A DNA stretch of 64,000 nt from Chitinophaga sp. sic0106 (GTDB taxonomy: Bacteria; Bacteroidota; Bacteroidia; Chitinophagales; Chitinophagaceae), in NCBI RefSeq assembly GCF_019219075.1, contig NZ_JAHUWJ010000013.1, positions 62,001 through 126,000 of the forward strand, given 5' to 3'. The number at the start of each line of letters is the position of its first letter. Position 1 is the first letter of the stretch. A program made the position numbers and the translations under genes. Below, piece by piece: positions 1-9,706 of this stretch. Below the pieces are notes generated by a model that was not told where the DNA came from, did no database searches, and saw only the letters and a program-made list of their open reading frames with translations.

Positions 1-836
1 CAGTGACGGTCAAAATAACTTCCTTGTTCAAAAGGTCCATCCATATACTGCACATCAAAAATTACTTCCGCATTATTTTCATTGGCCAGTTGGAAAAGGC
101 CTTTATAACTGGGAAACAGACTGTATTTACCCAGACCTTCAATCAAACCAGCATACTCCAATACCTTATCCCAATTTGCAGTATAGAGGTAGGCGCGCAG
201 TTTCATGGCGTAGGCTGCCCCAAGAGTGGCCCTTCCGGCTATCGGCGCATCCCTGGCCAATAATTTGATGGCCTGGTCATAATCATGGTGTACCTGTGCC
301 CAGGTTTCCTCTTCTGTATTGCGTTTGATCTGACGGGCATCATCCGTACTAATGGTGGTAGTAAACACAGGAACCCCACCATAGGAATTAGCCAGCAAGG
401 CATAAAAGACCCCACGCAGGAAATATACCTCACCGGACATCTGCGCTTTCAGCGCAGTATCTATCGGCACATTACCAATATTTTCCAGGAAGGTGTTGGC
501 GCGATTAATACCGGTATAACATTGTTTCCAGCGATCAATCACTATACCGCCATCGTTAGCAGAAATACTGCCGTTACCCACCTGCTGCTCCATCCCTTCC
601 CAATAGGCCCATTGATAGGCATTGGGAGAACAGGCATCAAATCCGCCACCATAACCATACACACCTGATTCGTGCAACACGTTGTAAACGCCGTATAAAG
701 CCAGCAGCGCATCAGATTCTGACTGCCAGAAATTGCCGGTAGTGATACGGTCATCCGGTTGTTTATCCAGAAAAGATTTAGCACAACTACTAAAACATAT
801 AACCGTTACCGTTAGTATATAGATCAGATTTCTCAT
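1..836 (-). CDS. SusD/RagB family outer-membrane lipoprotein (C-terminus beyond window)
   Basis: Partial gene: it starts with ATG at 836 and is still open at position 1, so about 278 codons are visible. The N-terminus is a lipoprotein signal ending in the lipobox 'CFSSC'. It is followed by 'KSFLDKQPDDRITTGNFW', the usual start of a mature SusD-like protein, and then by the helical TPR-like region of the family. SusD proteins sit on the outer face of the outer membrane and capture glycans or peptides for the partner SusC channel. It lies 12 bp downstream of the SusC gene at 849-4217 and is surely cotranscribed with it. The substrate cannot be read from the sequence. Confidence 0.88.
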   Translation of the reverse strand, partial: MRNLIYILTVTVICFSSCAKSFLDKQPDDRITTGNFWQSESDALLALYGVYNVLHESGVYGYGGGFDACSPNAYQWAYWEGMEQQVGNGSISANDGGIVIDRWKQCYTGINRANTFLENIGNVPIDTALKAQMSGEVYFLRGVFYALLANSYGGVPVFTTTISTDDARQIKRNTEEETWAQVHHDYDQAIKLLARDAPIAGRATLGAAYAMKLRAYLYTANWDKVLEYAGLIEGLGKYSLFPSYKGLFQLANENNAEVIFDVQYMDGPFEQGSYFDRH

Positions 837-848
837 TTTTTATTCATT

Positions 849-3800
849 TTAAAGTTGCAGGTTAATACCAAAAGAAGCGATGACCGGTGTTGGATATACA
901 CCTCCCCCGTTGTCAAACGTATTTTGTTCCGGATCAAATCCTATGTAACCTTTGCTGGTAAAAGACGGAAGGTTTTGTACGTTGGCATAAATGCTGGCGC
1001 TTTTAAAGTGAACAGCCCGCAGCCATTCCTCGGGTAACTGGTATAGCAACTGAATATTCTTAATTTTCAGGTAGCTCATATTTTGTACCCAGAACGAAGA
1101 CTCATAACGGTTCCAGGTATCGTTTACCTTTATACGTGGCAGGGTATTACTATGGTTTTCCGGTGTCCAGGCATCCCTCCAGCGCGTCAGCAGGGAACCA
1201 CCGGAAATACCGAGTGGCTGCGTCCATGCACTCTGGTTGTAACCATTCACGCCGGCCATTCCCTGGGTTACTACGTTGAGGCTCCAGCGTTTGTAATTCA
1301 CATTGAGGGTAAGGCCATAGGTCCAGGTGGGTAAGGTATTGCCCAGGGCTTGCTTATCGTTGAAATCCAGTTTACCGTCCCCATTCACATCCTCGTATTT
1401 GATATCGCCGGCCTGTGGCGTGTAGCCGTTAGCGTGCATGTAATCGGATGCTTCTTTATCAGACTGGAAGATACCGTCAAACTTAAACCCATACAGCATT
1501 TTATAAGGTTGTCCTTCACGAATCAGCCAGAGCTGGTCAGGAGCGTCTTTACGGAAACGCGTCACCATATTTTTAATGTGCGATACATTAGCGCCGATAC
1601 TATAGCTAATTCCCGATTTATATTCCGGCGAGCGATAGTTTACGGATAACTCAAACCCTTTGTTATTCATCTTCCCAATGTTCTGGATGGGCGCATTTAC
1701 TTCTCCCAAAGTAGCAGAAATAGGCAGCTGCACCAGGATGTTATCGGTATTTTTATTGAAATAGTCGAACTCAAAAGACAATGCATTATCAAACAATCCT
1801 ACATCCAGCCCTACATCTGTACTGGCAGTTGTTTCCCAGCTGATATTCGGGTCTACCAGGTTCACAATAGCTGCCCCTGGAGCCAGCTGTCCACCTACGG
1901 TATAACTGGTACTGTTTGCTTGCGTAACAGAAGCGATGTACGGGTAATTATTATCTATATTCTGGTTACCCAGCTGTCCCCAGGAACCGCGTAATTTAAG
2001 CTGACTGATAGCCGGTATGTTACGTATAAATGCTTCCTTTTCCATGGCCCATCCAACGGACACCGAAGGAAAATACCCCCAGTGGTTACCTTCCCTGAAA
2101 CGGGAAGATGCATCCGCACGCAGGTTAGCTTCTACCAGATATTTTTCCTTATAATTATAATTGATACGACCAAAATATCCGAGGTTGCTCCACTCTGTAG
2201 TATTACCAGTAGCTTTCACATTGGAGGTTCCGGCATCTACTTCGTTCAGTCCGGATTTAGGCGGGTCGGACTTTTGAGCACTCATATCCTTCAACTGGTA
2301 AGATTCCGACTGCATACCGATGATAGCACCAATATTATGCGTATGGTTAATTGATTTCGTATAGTTGAGGGTGTTATAGTATACCCAATAAAATTCCTCA
2401 TCATTACCCCTGTAAGGAGATATCTGGGTAGGATAATCGAGTACTTTACTTTGCTGGCCGGCGGCGGTATACACGTAGTTCATCTGGTTGTACCTGTCCT
2501 GGCGGTTATTATTCGACTGCCCGGTAAACATGGTTTTAAAAGTCAGGTCTTTAGTGAGGTTAGCCGTAGCATTGAGCGTAGCACGGAAAAAATTATTCAT
2601 ATACTGCGACCTGCCATTATAAAGATCCGGCAGCGGATTGCGCGAATCGACTATTGGTGCGCCATCAGGCCTGAGTGCCTGTGTAGCACCGAAGCGGCCG
2701 TCCGAAGTATAAGGTGCAATAAAAGGATAACCACCGTTGGACATGATGTAGTAAACGCGTGAGATACCATCATATGGACTGTTGGTTTCTTTACGGGTGA
2801 TCTGCACGCGGCCACCTATTTCTAACCAGTCCTTTACTTTATTATTCAGGGAGAAGTTAATGCCATAACGCTTGCTGTCGGTTTGTTTGATGATACCCTC
2901 CTGCGAAAGATAGTTGGCAGAGAGGTAATAATTTTGTTTGGCGGAGCCTCCTCTTACCGACACGTTATGTTCTGTAATAGGAGCTGTGCGATAGATCTCT
3001 TTATTGAAATCTGTATTGGGATACAGGTAAGGGTCGTTGTTGTTAGCAAAATCATCTATCACCTGTTGCGGAAATATGGGATCACCACCATTGTTGGTAA
3101 CTGCCTGATTCCAGGTTTTCATGAGCTCAACACTGTTGGTTACCCGGTCATATTTCCTGCCCAGCTGCTGGAAGCCATAGTAGCCGTTGTAGGACAAGGT
3201 AGGGTCACTATTATAACTTCCTTTTTTAGTAGTCACCAATACCACCCCGTTAGCGGCCCGGGAGCCATAGATGGCGGAGGAAGCCGCATCTTTCAGAATG
3301 GTAATGCTGGCAATATCAGCCGGGTTCAGTTCGGCCATACGGCCCTCTACCCCATCGATCAGTACCAGCGGATCGGTATTATTAAGGGTGCCATAACCAC
3401 GCACACGAATAGTAGCACCATCGCTGCCGGGAGAGCCCGAGTTCTGACTCACAAACACGCCGGACACCTTACCGGCGAGGGCCTGGCTGGGATTAGTAAT
3501 GGGCCGGTTCTCCAGCGCCTTGTCATAACTGATGGTGGCCACGGCGCCGGTCAGGTTAGCACGTTTCTGGGTACCATATCCTACCACTACTACCTCCGAG
3601 AGCTTATCCTGAGATATCTTCAAAACAATAGCAAGCGTAGCTGTTGATTTCACTTCTACCTCGGTGGTTTGAAAACCGATGGAAGATAATACCAGCACAT
3701 CCCCTACTGAAGCCTTTATGGAGAAGTGACCATTTACATCGGTAGTGGTAACTGCCGTACCGTTTTTGTTTTTCACCGTGGTGCCAATCACGGGTTCTCC

Positions 3801-4217
3801 ATTTTCTGTTGTCACATTACCGGATACAGGGGCCTGGGAGGGCGACTGGCGGAGGTTTTCCTGCACCGGCATTTCCTTCTCCCTGATAGCAATTACTTTA
3901 TCATTCACCTCATAGGCTAATGGCTCATTCTTAAGTATTTTATCGAGGATAGACAGCATTTCCTCGTTCACTGTTTTGATAGTAACCGGCTTCGCCCTCC
4001 GGAGTAATTCATGCTTGTACCAAAATGCATAGCCGGATTTTTCTTCCATTGTTTTGAATACGGTTTCAAGCGGCTGGTTAGTAACATCCAGGCTCAGGCG
4101 AACATGCAGCTGTTTGGCAAAGGTCAGACTACAGGATAACATCAGTCCGAAGAGCAGGAGCATAGGCTTCCCGGCTTGCAACGGGCGTGCAAGCGATCTT
4201 TTGAAAAATGATCTCAT
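849..4217 (-). CDS. SusC/RagA family TonB-dependent outer-membrane transporter with STN signalling domain
   Basis: This 1122-residue protein has a signal segment (about residues 15-34), a secretin/TonB short N-terminal domain (STN, about 40-105), a carboxypeptidase-regulatory-like domain (about 128-205), a TonB plug that begins 'LSEVVVVGYGTQKR' and contains 'VLIDGVEGR' and 'ILKDAASSAIYGSRAANG', and a 22-strand barrel to the C-terminus. STN domains are found in transducers that contact a FecR anti-sigma factor. The upstream gene is FecR (67 bp away) and the downstream gene is the SusD partner, so this is a transporter that also signals through FecR to the sigma factor at 5554. The ligand is unknown. 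Confidence 0.93.
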   Translation of the reverse strand: MRSFFKRSLARPLQAGKPMLLLFGLMLSCSLTFAKQLHVRLSLDVTNQPLETVFKTMEEKSGYAFWYKHELLRRAKPVTIKTVNEEMLSILDKILKNEPLAYEVNDKVIAIREKEMPVQENLRQSPSQAPVSGNVTTENGEPVIGTTVKNKNGTAVTTTDVNGHFSIKASVGDVLVLSSIGFQTTEVEVKSTATLAIVLKISQDKLSEVVVVGYGTQKRANLTGAVATISYDKALENRPITNPSQALAGKVSGVFVSQNSGSPGSDGATIRVRGYGTLNNTDPLVLIDGVEGRMAELNPADIASITILKDAASSAIYGSRAANGVVLVTTKKGSYNSDPTLSYNGYYGFQQLGRKYDRVTNSVELMKTWNQAVTNNGGDPIFPQQVIDDFANNNDPYLYPNTDFNKEIYRTAPITEHNVSVRGGSAKQNYYLSANYLSQEGIIKQTDSKRYGINFSLNNKVKDWLEIGGRVQITRKETNSPYDGISRVYYIMSNGGYPFIAPYTSDGRFGATQALRPDGAPIVDSRNPLPDLYNGRSQYMNNFFRATLNATANLTKDLTFKTMFTGQSNNNRQDRYNQMNYVYTAAGQQSKVLDYPTQISPYRGNDEEFYWVYYNTLNYTKSINHTHNIGAIIGMQSESYQLKDMSAQKSDPPKSGLNEVDAGTSNVKATGNTTEWSNLGYFGRINYNYKEKYLVEANLRADASSRFREGNHWGYFPSVSVGWAMEKEAFIRNIPAISQLKLRGSWGQLGNQNIDNNYPYIASVTQANSTSYTVGGQLAPGAAIVNLVDPNISWETTASTDVGLDVGLFDNALSFEFDYFNKNTDNILVQLPISATLGEVNAPIQNIGKMNNKGFELSVNYRSPEYKSGISYSIGANVSHIKNMVTRFRKDAPDQLWLIREGQPYKMLYGFKFDGIFQSDKEASDYMHANGYTPQAGDIKYEDVNGDGKLDFNDKQALGNTLPTWTYGLTLNVNYKRWSLNVVTQGMAGVNGYNQSAWTQPLGISGGSLLTRWRDAWTPENHSNTLPRIKVNDTWNRYESSFWVQNMSYLKIKNIQLLYQLPEEWLRAVHFKSASIYANVQNLPSFTSKGYIGFDPEQNTFDNGGGVYPTPVIASFGINLQL

Positions 4218-4283
4218 TCTTTAGATTTTAAATTGGTAAAATGGGTAACAGGCAGTAACCGCCTAATAAATCATGGTTTTAGT

Positions 4284-5438
4284 TTATTCAATAAAGATTT
4301 TTTTGCCTGTAGTATGAAACCTGGCACCATTGGCTTTGAGCCCGCTTAATATCGCTGAGAGCTTCATGCCGCGGTGAATTTTGACATGGAAGGTACCCTG
4401 GTCAGTGGCATTGTCCGTAATAACATCCACATCGTACCAACGTGCTACCTGCCGGAATACTTCTACGATAGAAGCATCGTTGAATTGCAGGTAACCTTTT
4501 TGCCAGGCCATTACTAACTCCAGATCTGGTTGTGTCACTTTCAGTTCACCGGCAGCATTTACGCTGGCTTGTTCACCGGGTTCAATACGTTTATTTTCAT
4601 TTTTTACCTTTACATGAATACTCCCTTCCAGTAATGTTGTTTTAATGCCTCCACCATCATCATAAGCATTCACATTAAAGTGAGTACCCAATACTGCTAC
4701 TTTTACCGTGCCTGCCTGTACAGTAAATGGTTGACGTTTACCGGCAATGGTCCGCTTTGCTACTTCAAAATAGGCTTCTCCGCGGACGCTAACTTCCCGC
4801 TCCTGCGCCATACCAGCCGGATAGCGGATGGCGGACATGGCATTGACCCAAATTTTACTTCCATCAGCCAGTACTACTTTATATTGCGCTGCTTTGGGCA
4901 AACTAACCTGATGAAATCCGACTTTACCAGCATGCGCCGTGGTATACACAATTTCATCCGTTGCGACTTTAGTAATCCTTGTGCTTCCATCCGTCACTGT
5001 TGCATGCAGTGGTACTGAGTCTAATGCAATCTTCCTGTTATCTGACAGGTATAACCAGGCCTTTTCCTGGTTGGCATATGCATTCACTGCCAGCACTTGT
5101 TTGTTTTGGGGAGATGGTGATTTGCCCGTGTGCTGCAAGTACCATAACAGGGAGCTTAGCAACACACCTACCGTGATGGCAGCAGCTACCCAACGCAGGT
5201 TTTTAAAACTGCGTACAGGCGTGTGGTTTATTGACTCTTCCGGCAATTCCAACCTGTTCAGCAGCATAGCCTTTGCATCTTCCCGATATTGTATAGCCTC
5301 CTGTGAATCCTCCTCTTCAAACAATGGTTCATCCCCATCATTTTCATGAAGCCAATCCTCCACCTGCTGTATTTCTTCCACGGACGCAGTACCATCCAGG
5401 TACCTCTCCAACACCACAATATTTAACGCTTTACCCAA
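4284..5438 (-). CDS. FecR family anti-sigma factor / sigma regulator
   Basis: 384 residues. A cytoplasmic N-terminal region of about 80 residues is followed by one membrane helix (about 82-102), a periplasmic FecR domain (about 150-275, including 'LADGSKIWVNAMSAIRYPAG' and 'VKVAVLGTHFNVNAY') and a C-terminal DUF4974 domain (about 305-384) that resembles STN and probably meets the SusC STN domain. FecR proteins bind or activate their ECF sigma factor when the transporter is occupied. The start ATG at 5438 faces the divergent sigma gene across 115 bp. The more common Bacteroidota order is sigma then FecR in one operon; here the sigma gene points the other way. Confidence 0.92.
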   Translation of the reverse strand: MGKALNIVVLERYLDGTASVEEIQQVEDWLHENDGDEPLFEEEDSQEAIQYREDAKAMLLNRLELPEESINHTPVRSFKNLRWVAAAITVGVLLSSLLWYLQHTGKSPSPQNKQVLAVNAYANQEKAWLYLSDNRKIALDSVPLHATVTDGSTRITKVATDEIVYTTAHAGKVGFHQVSLPKAAQYKVVLADGSKIWVNAMSAIRYPAGMAQEREVSVRGEAYFEVAKRTIAGKRQPFTVQAGTVKVAVLGTHFNVNAYDDGGGIKTTLLEGSIHVKVKNENKRIEPGEQASVNAAGELKVTQPDLELVMAWQKGYLQFNDASIVEVFRQVARWYDVDVITDNATDQGTFHVKIHRGMKLSAILSGLKANGARFHTTGKKIFIE

Positions 5439-5553
5439 AGAAAATCCTGTTTATTATTACTGCGGATATATAGTATAAACGAGCGAAAAAAAGATAACCG
5501 CTATTGCATTTCAATATTTTTTTCATTTATTTTGTTTACCACGCACTCATCAA
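5439..5553. promoter_or_regulatory. Divergent promoter region between fecR and sigma gene
   Basis: This 115-bp A+T-rich spacer separates two divergent starts (5438 minus, 5554 plus) and so must hold both promoters. A near match to the Bacteroidota -7 element lies at about 5525-5533 ('TTATTTTG', one base short of TAnnTTTG). No clear TTTG -33 box was found, which would fit a promoter read by an ECF sigma factor. Confidence 0.35.
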
Positions 5554-6120
5554 ATGAAGGAGTCCTTTGCAAACGCTACCGACAGTGAACTGTTCCAGCT
5601 TATAACGGCGGGGAATCTAAAGGCGTTTGAATTCATTTATGACAAATACTTTATCAGCCTGCTAAATATTGCCTACAAACGCATGGGCAACAGGGAGGAT
5701 GCGCGGGAAGTAGTACAGGATGTATTTGTACGCCTGTATGCCAGCCGGGATCGCATTGAACATACTTCGCACCTGCTGGCCTATATGCATAAATTATTAA
5801 AGCATGGTATGATTGACCGTTACCGGCAGAAGCTGGTACAGGAAAAGCAACAGGATGCATTGCGTGCATTAATAAAGGGTGAACCTGCAGTACAAAACAC
5901 CATCAGTATCGACAGCAAACAGCTGGAAGAACGTATACACCGCGTAGTAAATAACCTGCCGGAAAAATGCAGAGAAGCATTCCTGCTAAGCCGCTTACAA
6001 TTACTATCCCACCAGGCAATTGCAGACCGGATGAATATTTCAGTCAGCACAGTGGAAAAACACATTGTAAAAGCATTACATACACTCAGAAAGCAACTGG
6101 GTATTAGTTGGATTTTTTAG
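5554..6120 (+). CDS. ECF RNA polymerase sigma-70 factor (FecI-like)
   Basis: 188 residues with sigma region 2 (about 22-95; 'AREVVQDVFVRLYASRDRI') and region 4 (about 128-182; 'LPEKCREAFLLSRL' followed by a helix-turn-helix 'SHQAIADRMNISVSTVEKHI'). This is the size and domain set of the Bacteroidetes ECF family. It is divergent from the FecR/SusC/SusD genes it presumably controls, and the 115 bp between them must carry both promoters. Sigma factors of this kind usually drive the cognate susCD operon. Confidence 0.92.
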   Translation: MKESFANATDSELFQLITAGNLKAFEFIYDKYFISLLNIAYKRMGNREDAREVVQDVFVRLYASRDRIEHTSHLLAYMHKLLKHGMIDRYRQKLVQEKQQDALRALIKGEPAVQNTISIDSKQLEERIHRVVNNLPEKCREAFLLSRLQLLSHQAIADRMNISVSTVEKHIVKALHTLRKQLGISWIF

Positions 6121-6154
6121 CAAGATTCGGGTTTCGGGCGGCATTCACTTCTCA

Positions 6155-6162
6155 TAGCTTTG
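6155..6162 (+). promoter_or_regulatory. Bacteroidota -7 promoter element (TAGCTTTG)
   Basis: Exact match to TAnnTTTG, ending 17 bp before the ATG of the flavin reductase at 6180. It supports 6180 as the true start, because an upstream in-frame ATG at 6108 lies before this promoter and inside the sigma gene. Confidence 0.5.
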
Positions 6163-6179
6163 TGAAAAAAAAGTTCACC

Positions 6180-6848
6180 ATGCACATCCAGTCGCACCCT
6201 TCAATACTTTATTTCGGCACACCCGTCATGCTGATTAGTACCACCAATGAAAATGGCACTTTTAATCTTGCCCCCAGCTCCTCCGTATTCTGGCTAGGCT
6301 GGCGTTGTATGGTAGGATTGGCAGCATCTTCCAAAACAACGCAAAACCTGCTACGCGAAAAAGAATGTGTCATTAATCTCCCTTCTTCGGACCTGGCCGA
6401 TGCGGTTAATAAACTCGCAAAAACCACCGGCAGCAACCCTGTACCCGCAGGTAAAGTAGCAAAGGGATATTTCCATGAACCCGATAAATTCGAACGGGCA
6501 GGCCTGACACCGGTAAATTCAAAAACAGTAAAACCTCCATCAGTACTGGAATGCCCGGTGCAGCTAGAAGCAGTGGTAGAAGCAATTCATGAACTGGCAG
6601 CAGAGGATGATGCCATGCGCGGGAAAATTATCGTTTTTGAAATGCGTATACAACGGGTACAGCTGGAAGAAACAATACTGATGGATGGGAAACCGGATCA
6701 TGTGGACCCGGACAAATGGCGGCCACTTATCATGAGCTTCCAGGAATTTTATGGCCTGGGAAGTAAAGCAGGAGCCTCTACATTAGCACAGATACCCGAA
6801 TCCTCCTACCGCACGGCCGACTTTACGAGAGCGCTGGAGACCTATTAA
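6180..6848 (+). CDS. Flavin reductase family protein (FMN-binding split barrel)
   Basis: 222 residues from ATG 6180. An in-frame ATG at 6108 would add 24 residues overlapping the sigma gene and preceding the likely promoter, so it was not used. The fold is the flavin-reductase-like FMN-binding split barrel: 'GTPVMLISTTNENGTFNLAP' is the typical first-strand FMN-contact region, and 'LREKECVINLPS' follows. Family members bind FMN and reduce flavins, or act on small molecules, in the cytoplasm. It is followed 47 bp later by an AraC regulator in the same direction. The substrate is not predictable. Confidence 0.82.
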   Translation: MHIQSHPSILYFGTPVMLISTTNENGTFNLAPSSSVFWLGWRCMVGLAASSKTTQNLLREKECVINLPSSDLADAVNKLAKTTGSNPVPAGKVAKGYFHEPDKFERAGLTPVNSKTVKPPSVLECPVQLEAVVEAIHELAAEDDAMRGKIIVFEMRIQRVQLEETILMDGKPDHVDPDKWRPLIMSFQEFYGLGSKAGASTLAQIPESSYRTADFTRALETY

Positions 6849-6895
6849 AGATATCGGTATTCATCGTATATTCGATTATTAAAATCAACGCCCCC

Positions 6896-7690
6896 ATGGG
6901 TACTATTTTGTTGCCCGGTCATTACTTCGGTACTGAACGACAATCCAATGACAGTGCATCCTTTAAGATAAATATTACCACCTATCAGCAGGATGAAGTC
7001 CTCCGTGAACATTATCATGAAAATGCTTACCTGAGCTTACTCATAAATGGCAGCTACAATGAAATACATAAAAAAGGAGATAACATCATTCAACCTGGAG
7101 AAATCCTATTCCGTCCCGCTGGCTATACCCATGCCAATCACTTTCATACCCCAGGCAGGTGCTTGAATTTTGAGTTTAAGCAGGAATGGATGGAGCAACT
7201 GGATTTCCGGCCAGGACTTCCTGGCTCCGTAGCCATTTTTAAAAATGGCTGCTTCGAAGAAATGTACCGGCTGCTATATTCCTTTCTGGCCGATGCGCGT
7301 ACGGACCTGCCTGAAGAGTATATCATCAACTGGTTGGGTAATTATGCTACAGCGGCTGTACCACAGCGACTCGAATGGCTACCCAGGGTAAAAGCCATTT
7401 TGGAAAATGAGTTCGACCATCATCATACCATCCAGTCACTCGCGCAACGCGTGTTTACCCACCCGGTATACCTTGCCCGTGCCTTTAAAGAACGTGTAGG
7501 CATGACCGTTGGGGAATACCAGTTGCGCATGCGACTGCGCAAAGCAACCATGCTCTTGTTTACGGGCAACCTGCCTGTCAGCGATATCGCCTTTTCCTGC
7601 GGCTTTACCGACGCGCCACATCTGATCCGCTCGTTCCGTGTGTTCTACCACGTTACCCCCAGGAAATACCGGCAGTTGCTAAAAAGTTAA
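6896..7690 (+). CDS. AraC family transcriptional regulator
   Basis: 264 residues. The N-terminal cupin-like sensing domain (about 20-110; 'HENAYLSLLINGSYNEI' and 'PGEILFRPAGYTHANHFH') is followed by the two-helix-turn-helix AraC domain (about 165-262; 'TIQSLAQRVFTHPVYLARAF' and 'VSDIAFSCGFTDAPHLIRSF'). It is in line with the upstream flavin reductase and the downstream M1 peptidase (52 bp gap), and either could be its target. Like most cupin-AraC proteins it probably activates transcription in response to a small ligand. Confidence 0.9.
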   Translation: MGTILLPGHYFGTERQSNDSASFKINITTYQQDEVLREHYHENAYLSLLINGSYNEIHKKGDNIIQPGEILFRPAGYTHANHFHTPGRCLNFEFKQEWMEQLDFRPGLPGSVAIFKNGCFEEMYRLLYSFLADARTDLPEEYIINWLGNYATAAVPQRLEWLPRVKAILENEFDHHHTIQSLAQRVFTHPVYLARAFKERVGMTVGEYQLRMRLRKATMLLFTGNLPVSDIAFSCGFTDAPHLIRSFRVFYHVTPRKYRQLLKS

Positions 7691-7742
7691 TCCGGTACAA
7701 TTTTTTCATCGTGCACTACCGTTTCTTTGTAAAAAAAAGAAA

Positions 7743-9701
7743 ATGCGCCTGCTGATCATCATCATATGTTTTTTAGTTCCTGTACAGCTTTATTCACAAA
7801 TCCAACCGGATTACCAACTCGATATACAGGCCCATCCGGCCACTAAACATTTCACTGTAACCGGCAGCACTACTTTCGTTACGGATGCTACCATGGCCGA
7901 CTCGCTTGACATCCGCCTGGCCAGGGTAGAAAACCTGCGCCAGCTACAGCTGGAAGGCGCAACAGGAATGCTCGATTCCAGCAACAGGAAAAGCGGGGAC
8001 GTGATTTACCGCTGGCATTTCAGCAAACCCCTGGCTACGGGTACGCGTATACGACTTTCCTTTGCCTATGAAAGGGGCAGTGCATCAGCCTTTCAGTTTT
8101 ACCTGGATTCCGCTTACTGCTGGGCAGGCGGCTATGGCTCCGCATGGTATCCGCAAGTGCAGCAGCGTGCTGCCGATGGCTCCTCCAATACCTTGCGCGC
8201 TACCGGAACTATTACCATCACCACTTCCAACCAAATGATGCCGGTAATGGCGGCAGCAGCTATCACCCAAGCAGGCAACAGCTACACGTATCATTATACC
8301 CAACCGGATATTTTTTCTTTATACATCGGCAACTATAGCAGGCAGGAAATAAAAGGCCCTACCAACTATTACACCTATACTTTAAGCAAGGAGGTAGATG
8401 GTAAGGATATTTGCCAGAAAGCCGCCTCGGTATTAGATTTTCTCAGTACGCAGTTTGGTCCGCTCCGCATTCCAAACTTCTCCATTATCGAATACCCGGA
8501 CCTGGTGGCCGAACGGATGGGCATTGGTGGCGCCAGTATTTTCGGTGGCGTAGTAATGCCTACTTCTGCGTTGCAACAATTTAATTACGCCCTGTTTGGC
8601 CATGAAATTGGCCACCAGTGGTGGGGAAATAAGGTCAGATCGAAAGGTGAAAAAGGAAACGCAATACTAACGGAAGCCATGGCACAATATGGTTCCCTGC
8701 AGGTAGTAATGCAGTTTGACCCGGCCCGTGCCCGCGATTACCGGATGACAGGCTATCCGGGATACCTGAAAGACCAGAGCGGCCTGGGATATCTGAAAAA
8801 CGCCGCTGCCGGTAACGATGAGCCACTGGTAGCATTGTCCGGTTACAATGATCATATTTTGGGAGATAGTAAAGGCTTCCTCGCACTGGAGGTACTGGCT
8901 AACACCATGGGTAAACCAGTATTTCATAAAACCCTCCGCACCATTGGGGAGCGGTATGCGGCTACCGGGCTTACCTGGGAGGATTTTGTTGGGGAGATGA
9001 ACAAAGCGAATGGTAAACCGCTGGACTGGTTGTTCCAGGAATGGTTTGAACGCACCGGAGCGCCCACCTGGGAAAGCGAGTGGCAGCAGCAGCAAAACAA
9101 GCTGCAACTCACCATCCGTCAGCAGGACAGCCTCTATCACCTCCGGCTGGAAGTGCTGATCACCTACGACAACGGCAACACCAGTCTGGAGCAGGTTGCC
9201 ATCCAGGAGGGTACAACGGTATTGCAACTACCCCTTAAAGGAAAAGTAACAGCCGTATCTATAGACCCCGATTTCAAAGTGCTGCATTGGGACGCCACGC
9301 TGAAACCTAATGCAGTAGCGCAGGCAAAGGTAGTCCGGGTGCTCAACCTGCGTATAGCCGGCAAAAGCAATGAGGCCTTTGCCCTCGCAAAGTCTTATGT
9401 GGAAGATAGTATCCGGGAAGATTTTTATGGCGTGAGATATGCCTTGCTGAATCATATGGGCCGTATTGCCACCCAGCAAAATAAACCGGAGGAGGCATTG
9501 CGATATTATCAGCAATCGCTGCAATGCGCTACCCGGATTCCCGAGCTGCTGGCCATGACTTATTACCGCATTGCGCAACTGGCGGCATCCACAGGGGATA
9601 CTGCTTTATTACACCGGGCAGTGGATAATGCGCTGGTGGCAGATAAATTAAATGGCTCCGCAGATGGTATGGAAGCTAAAGTACGACAGTGGATGCAGTA
9701 A
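7743..9701 (+). CDS. M1 family zinc metallopeptidase (aminopeptidase-like), secreted
   Basis: 652 residues with a signal peptide (1-19, cleavage after 'LYS'), an N-terminal beta domain, the gluzincin site 'HEIGHQWWGNK' (H287, E288, H291) with the third zinc ligand E311 in 'ILTEAMAQY', and a C-terminal TPR-like helical region (about 535-652). The usual M1 spacing is HEXXH-x18-E; here 19 residues separate H291 and E311. The exopeptidase GAMEN signature is replaced by 'MGIGGASIFGG'. It probably trims peptides in the periplasm or at the surface. A weak -7-like 'TTTCTTTG' lies just before the start. Confidence 0.88.
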   Translation: MRLLIIIICFLVPVQLYSQIQPDYQLDIQAHPATKHFTVTGSTTFVTDATMADSLDIRLARVENLRQLQLEGATGMLDSSNRKSGDVIYRWHFSKPLATGTRIRLSFAYERGSASAFQFYLDSAYCWAGGYGSAWYPQVQQRAADGSSNTLRATGTITITTSNQMMPVMAAAAITQAGNSYTYHYTQPDIFSLYIGNYSRQEIKGPTNYYTYTLSKEVDGKDICQKAASVLDFLSTQFGPLRIPNFSIIEYPDLVAERMGIGGASIFGGVVMPTSALQQFNYALFGHEIGHQWWGNKVRSKGEKGNAILTEAMAQYGSLQVVMQFDPARARDYRMTGYPGYLKDQSGLGYLKNAAAGNDEPLVALSGYNDHILGDSKGFLALEVLANTMGKPVFHKTLRTIGERYAATGLTWEDFVGEMNKANGKPLDWLFQEWFERTGAPTWESEWQQQQNKLQLTIRQQDSLYHLRLEVLITYDNGNTSLEQVAIQEGTTVLQLPLKGKVTAVSIDPDFKVLHWDATLKPNAVAQAKVVRVLNLRIAGKSNEAFALAKSYVEDSIREDFYGVRYALLNHMGRIATQQNKPEEALRYYQQSLQCATRIPELLAMTYYRIAQLAASTGDTALLHRAVDNALVADKLNGSADGMEAKVRQWMQ

Positions 9702-9706
9702 CCTGG

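Noticed and set aside
2883..3647. Plus-strand open frame (254 codons) opposite the first SusC
   Set aside because: Antisense shadow; the SusC frame is continuous and has all family motifs.
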